This document shows positions 5,581-12,547 of a DNA stretch of 12,547 nucleotides, piece after piece. The notes beneath the pieces were generated by a model, which saw only the letters and a program-made list of their open reading frames with translations, was not told where the DNA came from and did no database searches. The stretch lies in assembly GCA_947629225.1 (NCBI GenBank), contig CANRCY010000027.1:1-12547 (forward strand). Direction: 5' to 3'. Within the stretch, counting starts at the first letter, position 1. Every line of letters begins with the position of its first letter. The DNA is from an uncultured Clostridia bacterium. GTDB taxonomy: Bacteria > Bacillota > Clostridia > Christensenellales > Borkfalkiaceae. The position numbers were made by a program, and so were the translations under genes.

Positions 5581-8500
5581 TCAGCTGATGGCAGAGATCT
5601 GCGCTTCGTAATTCTTCCAAACGTCTGCGGTCTTGTAGTCGTTGACGCAAGCCGAAGGCACTTTGATGCTCCCCTCGAATTTCACCGACATGTTCGTGGT
5701 GAACGAGGTAGAGGTGATCTTGGGAGGCGCGACCGCCTTGAGGATGATCGTACCTTCTTTGCTGAACAGCACCGTGCAGCCCTGGAATACCGCCTCTTTG
5801 AGTTCGGTGCAGTTCTCGCCGATCGTGATGGTCTTAAGCTGTGCGCAATTCGTGAACGCATAGGAGCCGATCGTTTCAACTGCGTCGAGCGAGACCGTCG
5901 TGAGCGCGGCACCGCTGAATACGGAGTAGCCGAGCGTTTTTACCTTTGCAAGCGAGGTGACGTTTGCAAGCGCCTTGCAGTTGTTGAAGGCGTAGTCGCC
6001 GATTTCCGTCACGTTGGAAAGGTCGATGATTTCAAGTAGCGAGCAGTAGTAGAACGCATTCTTTCCGATCTTTTCGAGAGACGAGCCCGTGATCGTTGTG
6101 ATCGTCTTGTTCTGATAGAACGCACTCTGCAAGATCTCGGTGGCGTTCTTTACGTTGACCGTGGCATCTTCGCCGAAGTAGCAGACAACTTGCTTTCCGT
6201 CGCTCGAGACGAGCAGGTCGCCGTCCTTCTTGAAGTGAGCTCCGTCCTCTACCGTGAACGACGTGCAGGTCGCAAGGTTATCGGTATTGCCGAAGATGTC
6301 GAGAACGCTCTCGATCACGGTGACTTCCTTGGGAAGGACGACCGTTTCGTAGCTGCCGAAGTAGGCTTTGACCTTGCCGTTTACAATGAGCCAGTCGCCG
6401 TCTTGCTTGGTGACGTCCTTCTTCTCGATCCACTCGAAGCCCGTGTAGGTCGACCACACAGCCGCCGCCTTGAATTCGTCCAATTTGCCATCGGGCACGA
6501 TGACGGTCGCCTTGCTTGCCGAACCGCTGCTGTTGGTCGTCGGTCTGCCGAGCGCATAGGTCGTACCGAGCGTGGGCATGGTGTCGCCCAAAATCTCGAT
6601 GACGGCGCGCGACGCAAGTCCCGAAGTGGAGAAGCCGTTGCTCTCGATGCTCTTGACGTTCGGACCGATCTTCAACCACTCGATCGCACAGCCGGCAAAC
6701 GCCATCGACTTGATGGTCCCGTTGTTGATCTCGATCTCGTTGTTTTCGAACTTCACTTTCTGGAACGCGTAAGTGGGGATCTCCGCAACATCCTTGAACG
6801 GCGTGTAATCGGTGATACCCGCATTGCAGAATGCATACTGTCCGATCGACGTGATCGTGCCGAACTGAGCGGTCGCCATCGCCCCGCGGTTATAGAACGC
6901 ATACTGCCCGATCGTAGTGACGTTCGGAAGGGTGACCGTGGTGAGATACTTCGAATCGGCAACGGAAGAGGAGCCCTCCGTATAGCTGAAATAGAACGCA
7001 TAGTCGGCGACCTTCGTTGCGGTCGTGGATTCAAACGTTGCGCCCTCTTCCAAACCGAAGTAGAAGTAGATGGTCTTGCCGTCCTTGCTCATGAGGGTCT
7101 TGTTCTCGACCTTGAAGTTCGGATGATCTTCGGCAACCGTAATTTCAAACGTTCCCGCGCTGAATTTCGGCATGAGGCTCGAACTGAACGAGGTCGACGT
7201 GCCCTTGAAGATGTCGCCAATGCTGTTGAGCGTTGTGACTTCAAGCGGAATTTCGAACTTGAACTTATCGCCCGCATACTTCGAGACGGAGCCGTCTTCT
7301 TTGATGGTCCAAGGGTTCCACTTCGCATAGAGGTCGGTGTTTTGGGTGATCGTACCGTTCTTTTCGAAGTCGAACTTCTCGCCCCAATCGCCGCTCTCGG
7401 TGCCGTCCTTCGTGAACCAACCCTCGAACGTCCAGTTCGTGCGCTTGGGAGCGGTAGGCTCCTCGATCTTCGTGCCGCTTGCAACGTTGAACCAATCTTT
7501 CCAATCGCCCGTCGTCGGCTTGGTGCCGCCGTTCAGGTGATATTCGACGTAGATCGCGTCTTCCCACTTCGCGTAGAGGGTGGTGTTGGCGTTGATGGCG
7601 GTATCTTCGAAGTTGAACTCCGTGCCCCAATCGCCGCCGCTTGTGCCGTCCTTGGTGAACCAGCCGAGGAACTTATGCCCCTTGTATTGCGGCTCTTCGG
7701 GTACCACAGCCTTTTCGCCCGGACGGATGGGCTGCCAAGCGACTTCGGGACCACCCTCGCCCGTCGAGAATTCCACATAGTAGCCTTCGGACCACTTCGC
7801 GTAGAGGTCGAGAACGTCTACCTTCACCTCTTCGGCAAAGTTGTACTCTTCGCCCCAATCGCCGTCCGTGCCGTCCTTGGTAAACCAGCCCTCGAACACG
7901 TGACCCTTCCAATTTTCGGGAACGGGTTTGGTGAGCGCGGAGCCCCAATACTTCGTCTTGACGGTGGGTGCTTCGGGAACGCCTTCGCCCTCGCCCATGT
8001 GAAGATTGAGGGTGTATTCAATTGCCTTGTAGTTTGTGTACCAGTTCCAGTTGTTCGTGCTCTTGTAACGAGACAGGGACGCGTTCGGAACGTGGATGGT
8101 GATGTTGCCCTTTGCGTTGTTGGTATCGCCGCCGAGCGGGTGGTTGGCAGAGCCGAGGCTGCTCGAACTGCCGCAGGTGGGAACGGCGATCGCATAGCAC
8201 CAGACGTCCCACTTATGCTTTCCGTTGCCTGCCGACCAGAAGGCGCGCTGACCGATCGAGGTGATCCTCTCGCCCATGTAGACTGCCGTGATCGCCGAGC
8301 AACCGCTGAATGCGTCTGCCGCGATCTTCGAGCAATTCATGAGACGGACGGTCTTTAACGTCGTAATGCTGTTGAACGCCTTCGTGACTTCGCCCTTGGT
8401 GTTCCAGACGACGTCGACAAGTTTGGTCGACTTGAATGCGTCCGTTCCGATCGTTTCGGCATTTTCGAAGGGGGTGAACGAGGTGAGAGGCACGCTCTCG

Positions 8501-11500
8501 AACGCGCTCACGCCGACCGATTTAAGTTCGGGGGAGAAGACAAGCGTCTTATCCTCTTTGAGGTAGTGGTAGAAGGCAACGTCGCCGATCGCCGTGACGG
8601 TGTTCCACGTGAAGGTCGACTCGCCGCCGAAGTAGGCGTAAAGGGTCGTGCCGTCGGCGGAAAGGAGCGCGCCGTTCTCCATTTTGAGCCCTTCGTTCGT
8701 CCCTTCGAGGGTGAAGGAAATGCACTTTGCAAAGTTCGCCTTGGTGCCGAAAATGTCAAGAATGCTCGAAATGGACTTGACCTTTTCGGGAAGTTTTACC
8801 GTTTCGAAAGGTCCGTAGTATTCGGTGAGTTTGCCGTTTTCGTCCACCTGCCAGAAGTCTTCCGACCACTTGGCATAGACGGTGAGGTTATCCGAAACGG
8901 GGGTGTCGAAGTTAAATTCCGTGCCCCAATCGCCGTCCGTGCCGTCCTTGGTGAACCAACCCTCGAACTTATAGCCGCGGCGGGTGGGATCTTCGGCGGG
9001 TTTCGTCGCCTTCGTGTTGGGAAGAACGGACTGCGTTTCGACTTCGCTTCCGCCCTCGCCCGTGGAGAAGGTGACCGTCTTGCCGTCGACCCACTTCGCA
9101 TAGAGGGTTAAGCCGTCCTCGGAATCGGTGCCGACGTTGTCCTTCTCGAAGTCGAACTTCTGAGAGCGATCTTCGTCTTTATACCAACCGTCGAACACGT
9201 GACCCGTCCACTTGGGATCGGCGGGCTTTGTCGCCTGCTTCCCGGGATAGACGAGCTCGCTCTCGACTTCTGCTTGGCTCTCGCCCGTTTCGTATGTGAC
9301 GGTAACGCCCTTCGTCCACCTTGCGTAAACGGTGGTGTTTTGGGTGATCGCGCCGTCGAAATCGAACACGTTGCCCCAATTTCCACTCTCGGCGCCGTTT
9401 GCGGTGTACCAACCGTCGAAGTAGTAGCCTTTCCGCGTCGGATCGGTCTCGGGTTTTACCGCCTTGCCGTTCGTGAGCATCTTTTGTTCGGCTTCGGCAG
9501 TGCCGCCGCCCTCGGTATTCGTATCGAAGGTGACCGTGAACACATGGGTCGATTCGTCTGCCGCGACTTGATCGGCATATGCCGTCCACTTCGCCTTGCA
9601 ACCGTCTACAAGTTCAACGGGAACAAGGAGCTTGGTCGTCTCGTTCGCGTCGAAGGGACTGCCCGAGAATGCGGGCGGGTTGAGAAGGCGCAGATAGACG
9701 GACGTGAGGTTTTCGCACCCCGCGAATGCGCCCGTGTTAATTGTTTTGAGCTCGGGGTTGAGAAGCGTAACGCTCGTAAGCCCGCTCTTTTCGAAGGCGT
9801 GCGCCGCAACGGAGGTGAGATTTTCGAACGGTGTGAAGGACGTGAGTCCAACGCAGCCGTAGAAGGCGTATTCCCCTACCGTCTCGGGCGTGCCGAGGGT
9901 GATGTTCGCGCCCGCTTTCAGCCTGTTATAGAAGGCGTAAGGGCGAATTTCGGTAACCTGAGCAAAATTCCCCGTGCCGTTTCCGAAATAGCCGTAGAGG
10001 ACCTTTCCGTCCGCGGAGAGCAGAGCGCCGTCCTGCAATTTGAAGGCATTGTTGCCCTCGACGGCAAACGCCGTGCAGGTATCGAGCGCATCCCCTGTGC
10101 CGAAGACGTCGAGAATGCTCGAAAGCGTGACGATCTCCTTGGGAAGGGTGACGTTCGTCTTGTCGCCGTCGTAGCCGCCGACCGCGCCTTCCTCGGTGAT
10201 GAACCAGCCGTTCTCATCGTAGAAGCCGTGATGCGCCGTGGCGTAGCTCGCCTCTTTGCAGAATGCGGGATAGAGCGCTTCCTTCACATACAGGTACATG
10301 TGAATGCCTACTGCGTTGACAGAGTCGCTCCAATGGAACACGCTCGCCTTGACGGGCGGGAGTTCGTCGCCTTGGAAGACGACGCGGCAGCTGACCTTGT
10401 TGTTTGTGGAATAGCCGAATACGTTGGAGCCGAAGATCTTTGCATCGGGACCGATGACGATCTTGGAGAATGCGCCATAGGAGAGCGGGTTCTTCCCGGT
10501 GGGGTTCTCCCAACCGAACACATAGTCGCCGAGGGTGACGATGTTGGGAAGAATGATCTCCGTGATCGTTTTCGATTCGTAGATCACGGTGTTGCTTCCG
10601 CTGAACGCATAGGATTTGATGGTCTTTGCGTCGCTCTCGATCTTCGTGAACTTCATGCCGAAGAACGCCCATTCGCCGATGGTCTCCGCGCTCTTGAACT
10701 TGGAGAAGTCGGTGAGCCCGTAGGAGGCATAGAAGGCGTAATCGCCGATGGAGATGAGATTTTCGTTGAATTCGAGCGCGCTCGCAACGTTGCCCGCCGT
10801 GATCGGGTGCCCCGCGAAAGCGTAGGGCGCGATCTTGATGACGCTCTTCCATTTATAGGTGCAACCGCTCACTTGGAACATGAAGTAGAGAACGGAGCCG
10901 TCCTTGCTCATAAGGGAGCCGTTTTCCACCTTGAAGTACTCGTTTGCGGGGTCGACCGTGATGGAAGTGACGTTTTGGAGATTGCTTCTGGGAGCGATCG
11001 TATCCAACGTCGGCGTGCCCATGATCTCGGCGATGCTGTCGAGACGGGTGAGCTCCTTGGGGATCTTGATCTCCGTCAGAGAGCCCGTGTAGCTCTTGAC
11101 TCTGCCGCCGACGATCTCCCAGCCCTCATAGTCGCCCTCGCCCGTGTAGTCGACCCCTTCGGGAAGGAACTTCGCATACACGGTGACAGCGCCGTTCACG
11201 GGCGCGGAGAAATCGAACTCGCGGGTGCAGAGCGCGTCGGCATACCAACCCATGAACTCGTTGCCCGCAAGCGTGGGAACTTCTTCGGGGCGATGCGCCG
11301 TATTGCCCTCTTGAACGTGCTGTTTCGCGGGCATGCCCTGCACGCCCTCGACTTCCGCCTGCACGGAGAACGTCACGTCGAAGAACTTCGCGAATTTCGC
11401 ATAGATCGTGGTGTTATCGGTGATCTCGCTCTCGAAATCGAAGGGAAGGGTGCAAGCCGCGTCCCTGAACCAACCGCCGAAATCGAAGCCGTCTTTTTCG

Positions 11501-12547
11501 GGATTCTGCTCGGGAGCGGTCGCCTTTTCGAAGCCCTTCACGCTCTGCGCCGCAGGGACATTCGTTGCCCCTTCCGCCGAGAAGGTGACGACGAAGGTCT
11601 GGTCCGCCGTGCCGACCGCAAAGATACTCCCGCCGAAGTCTTTCCAGCCTTCCGCGCCTTTGTACGCCGCGACTGCCGCCTTCGGAACAAAGATCTTGCC
11701 CGCGAAACCGTCGAGCGCTTTTGTTCCGAGAGAGACGGGGGCTTCCGCGTTTACGGTGACTGTGATAAGCCCCGTGCCGCTGAATGCGTACGAGCCGATG
11801 TTCTTGACCGTTGCGGGCAGGGTGATCCCCACGAGGTGGTCGAGCCCTTGGAACGCGCCCGCCGCAATGCCGACGGTATCTTCCCTGAGCTCGAGCTGGG
11901 TATCCGTATACAGGCTGCCCGCGTATTTATAGAGCGTTTTGCCGAGGTAGACCTCGCCGACGGTGAGACCTTGGTCCCATGCCGTGCCGTTGAAAGCGCC
12001 GTAGCCGATCTCCTCGATGTTCTCGCCGCCGTTGATCGTTGCAAGCGCAGAACTGCCGCGGAAAGCGCGCGCGCCGACCGTCTTCAAGCTCGCGGGGAGC
12101 TTGATGCCGCGAAGGGCGGGCTGATAGGCAAAGCCCTCTTCGGCGATCGCGACGACCGCCTTCCCCTCGTGTTCGGCAGGCAGGATGACGTCCTGCGGAA
12201 GGGTCTCGTCGGGTTTTACGGAGATCTCCGTGCCGCCCGCAACGTCCTTAAAGACGAAGTAGGTATCGGCAGTGGCGTCCGCGTCCTTCCAATGGGCGTA
12301 GACGGTGAGATCGCCCTCGATCTCCGCGCCGAAATCGAATGCCGTGCCGTCCTCTTTGAACCAACCGTCGAAGACGAAACCGTCGCGCACGGGATCGGAA
12401 GGCTGAACCGCTTTATCCCCCACCGCAACGCCCTGTTTGGGCAATGCGTTGCCGCCGTTCGTCTCGAACTTAAGCTCGACTTCGTCCGAGCCGCATGCCC
12501 CGAAGATGAGGCAAACAGCCGCCGCGATGCCGAGGATCACGGCTAAG
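5581..12547 (-). CDS. Giant modular BspA-type LRR / InlB B-repeat surface lipoprotein (5' end just outside window)
   Basis: Predicted cell-surface lipoprotein, likely for adhesion or host and polymer contact; that role is inferred from the families. The frame runs from the right edge to a TGA at 5581. Residues are numbered from the GTG at 12540. That GTG probably is not the start: the frame continues upstream as L-A, and the charged signal-peptide n-region is missing, so the start lies beyond the window. The hydrophobic core ends in FGAC with lipid Cys16. Nine Flg_new/InlB-B repeats (G-x-x-F-x-GW ... FDF/FNF ... VYAKW) lie at about 21-84, 314-383, 387-458, 1001-1075, 1079-1150, 1154-1225, 1508-1583, 1587-1659 and 1663-1741. 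Six BspA-like LRR blocks (IGxYAFxxC...LTxITL) lie at about 89-308, 466-772, 773-995, 1226-1506, 1742-2040 and 2046-2319. Most LRR blocks end with a VP...YK...W...Y cap. There is no LPXTG, dockerin or C-terminal membrane helix, so anchoring is by lipid. No link to the sugar genes is evident beyond adjacency. Confidence 0.92.
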   Translation of the reverse strand, partial: LAVILGIAAAVCLIFGACGSDEVELKFETNGGNALPKQGVAVGDKAVQPSDPVRDGFVFDGWFKEDGTAFDFGAEIEGDLTVYAHWKDADATADTYFVFKDVAGGTEISVKPDETLPQDVILPAEHEGKAVVAIAEEGFAYQPALRGIKLPASLKTVGARAFRGSSALATINGGENIEEIGYGAFNGTAWDQGLTVGEVYLGKTLYKYAGSLYTDTQLELREDTVGIAAGAFQGLDHLVGITLPATVKNIGSYAFSGTGLITVTVNAEAPVSLGTKALDGFAGKIFVPKAAVAAYKGAEGWKDFGGSIFAVGTADQTFVVTFSAEGATNVPAAQSVKGFEKATAPEQNPEKDGFDFGGWFRDAACTLPFDFESEITDNTTIYAKFAKFFDVTFSVQAEVEGVQGMPAKQHVQEGNTAHRPEEVPTLAGNEFMGWYADALCTREFDFSAPVNGAVTVYAKFLPEGVDYTGEGDYEGWEIVGGRVKSYTGSLTEIKIPKELTRLDSIAEIMGTPTLDTIAPRSNLQNVTSITVDPANEYFKVENGSLMSKDGSVLYFMFQVSGCTYKWKSVIKIAPYAFAGHPITAGNVASALEFNENLISIGDYAFYASYGLTDFSKFKSAETIGEWAFFGMKFTKIESDAKTIKSYAFSGSNTVIYESKTITEIILPNIVTLGDYVFGWENPTGKNPLSYGAFSKIVIGPDAKIFGSNVFGYSTNNKVSCRVVFQGDELPPVKASVFHWSDSVNAVGIHMYLYVKEALYPAFCKEASYATAHHGFYDENGWFITEEGAVGGYDGDKTNVTLPKEIVTLSSILDVFGTGDALDTCTAFAVEGNNAFKLQDGALLSADGKVLYGYFGNGTGNFAQVTEIRPYAFYNRLKAGANITLGTPETVGEYAFYGCVGLTSFTPFENLTSVAAHAFEKSGLTSVTLLNPELKTINTGAFAGCENLTSVYLRLLNPPAFSGSPFDANETTKLLVPVELVDGCKAKWTAYADQVAADESTHVFTVTFDTNTEGGGTAEAEQKMLTNGKAVKPETDPTRKGYYFDGWYTANGAESGNWGNVFDFDGAITQNTTVYARWTKGVTVTYETGESQAEVESELVYPGKQATKPADPKWTGHVFDGWYKDEDRSQKFDFEKDNVGTDSEDGLTLYAKWVDGKTVTFSTGEGGSEVETQSVLPNTKATKPAEDPTRRGYKFEGWFTKDGTDGDWGTEFNFDTPVSDNLTVYAKWSEDFWQVDENGKLTEYYGPFETVKLPEKVKSISSILDIFGTKANFAKCISFTLEGTNEGLKMENGALLSADGTTLYAYFGGESTFTWNTVTAIGDVAFYHYLKEDKTLVFSPELKSVGVSAFESVPLTSFTPFENAETIGTDAFKSTKLVDVVWNTKGEVTKAFNSITTLKTVRLMNCSKIAADAFSGCSAITAVYMGERITSIGQRAFWSAGNGKHKWDVWCYAIAVPTCGSSSSLGSANHPLGGDTNNAKGNITIHVPNASLSRYKSTNNWNWYTNYKAIEYTLNLHMGEGEGVPEAPTVKTKYWGSALTKPVPENWKGHVFEGWFTKDGTDGDWGEEYNFAEEVKVDVLDLYAKWSEGYYVEFSTGEGGPEVAWQPIRPGEKAVVPEEPQYKGHKFLGWFTKDGTSGGDWGTEFNFEDTAINANTTLYAKWEDAIYVEYHLNGGTKPTTGDWKDWFNVASGTKIEEPTAPKRTNWTFEGWFTKDGTESGDWGEKFDFEKNGTITQNTDLYAKWNPWTIKEDGSVSKYAGDKFKFEIPLEVTTLNSIGDIFKGTSTSFSSSLMPKFSAGTFEITVAEDHPNFKVENKTLMSKDGKTIYFYFGLEEGATFESTTATKVADYAFYFSYTEGSSSVADSKYLTTVTLPNVTTIGQYAFYNRGAMATAQFGTITSIGQYAFCNAGITDYTPFKDVAEIPTYAFQKVKFENNEIEINNGTIKSMAFAGCAIEWLKIGPNVKSIESNGFSTSGLASRAVIEILGDTMPTLGTTYALGRPTTNSSGSASKATVIVPDGKLDEFKAAAVWSTYTGFEWIEKKDVTKQDGDWLIVNGKVKAYFGSYETVVLPKEVTVIESVLDIFGNTDNLATCTSFTVEDGAHFKKDGDLLVSSDGKQVVCYFGEDATVNVKNATEILQSAFYQNKTITTITGSSLEKIGKNAFYYCSLLEIIDLSNVTEIGDYAFNNCKALANVTSLAKVKTLGYSVFSGAALTTVSLDAVETIGSYAFTNCAQLKTITIGENCTELKEAVFQGCTVLFSKEGTIILKAVAPPKITSTSFTTNMSVKFEGSIKVPSACVNDYKTADVWKNYEAQISAIS
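7318..8019 (-). repeat. Tandem triplet of InlB-B/Flg_new repeats (copies 7-9)
   Basis: Three consecutive copies of 73-79 residues encode the same core, GWFTKDGT followed by GDWG and F-N-F or F-D-F, and end in LYAKW. They precede the fifth LRR block. The same insertion (TKDGT...GDWG) is in copy 6 but not in copies 1-3 or 5, indicating expansion from one recent ancestor. Confidence 0.85.
8866..9540 (-). repeat. Tandem triplet of InlB-B/Flg_new repeats (copies 4-6)
   Basis: Three copies of 72-75 residues, each with T-V-T-[FY] near the start, a G-x-x-F-[DE]-GW[YF] core and a final YA[RK]W. They precede the fourth LRR block. With copies 7-9 and the fifth block they form a repeated unit of about 510-535 residues. 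Confidence 0.85.
11167..11601 (-). repeat. Tandem pair of InlB-B/Flg_new repeats (copies 2-3)
   Basis: Two copies of 70-72 residues separated by three residues, with cores FGGWFRDAACTLPFDF and MGWYADALCTREFDF, both ending YAKF. These carry the classic D-A-x-C-T-x-x-F-D-F form of the family, unlike the later copies with a GDWG insertion. Confidence 0.82.

Noticed and set aside
6190..8358. Plus-strand open frame of 722 codons opposite the lipoprotein gene
   Set aside because: Same antisense shadow effect; its product is Arg/Glu/Val-rich without recognisable motifs.
12538..12540. GTG as the true start of the giant lipoprotein
   Set aside because: It would give a signal peptide with no positive n-region. 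The frame remains open to the window edge, so a start upstream of the window is more likely.
9199..12546. Plus-strand open frame of 1,115 codons opposite the lipoprotein gene
   Set aside because: It is the mirror of a GC-biased repetitive gene that hardly uses TTA, CTA and TCA codons, which removes stops from the antisense frame. The product shows no domains, and the sense strand has clear repeat families.

Overview
The window is a compact bacterial segment of about 57% GC by eye. All five recognisable genes lie on the minus strand, so transcription runs from the right edge to the left. Strong AGGAG-type ribosome binding sites, two lipobox lipoproteins, a LacI-family regulator and a BspA/InlB-repeat surface protein suggest a Bacillota (clostridial) genome. 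An uncultured gut member is likely, but nothing here fixes the taxon. No RNA gene, CRISPR array, transposase or integrase is visible. No stretch over about 160 bases lacks a gene.

Right part (12547-5581): one very long gene, open at the right edge, encodes a modular surface lipoprotein of at least 2,319 residues. A lipoprotein signal is followed by nine InlB-B/Flg_new-type repeats in clusters of 1, 2, 3 and 3, alternating with six BspA-type leucine-rich blocks. Five of the six LRR blocks open with the same roughly 75-85 residue leader, which is not an ordinary LRR. Most blocks close with a V-P...YK...W...Y cap. The gene is followed by a perfect 11-bp hairpin.

Left part (5468-1): a maltodextrin-use cluster. 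In transcription order it holds a MalE-like lipoprotein (5468-4197), a short LacI-family regulator (4097-3291), a cytoplasmic GH13 enzyme with an N-terminal CBM34-like domain (3134-1488), and the first 497 codons of glycogen/maltodextrin phosphorylase (1491-1, cut by the left edge). The GH13 stop and the phosphorylase start overlap as ATGA. The likely scheme is capture of maltodextrins at the surface, import by permeases not present here, debranching or hydrolysis by GH13, and phosphorolysis to glucose-1-phosphate. The LacI protein is probably the local switch. A 14-bp near-palindrome between a plausible -35 and -10 upstream of the GH13 gene is a candidate operator.

The most unusual element is the giant lipoprotein: its repeated leader module and its duplicated (B-repeat x3 + LRR) unit. 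The phosphorylase, GH13 and MalE are ordinary family members. The regulator is reduced in its sensor domain.
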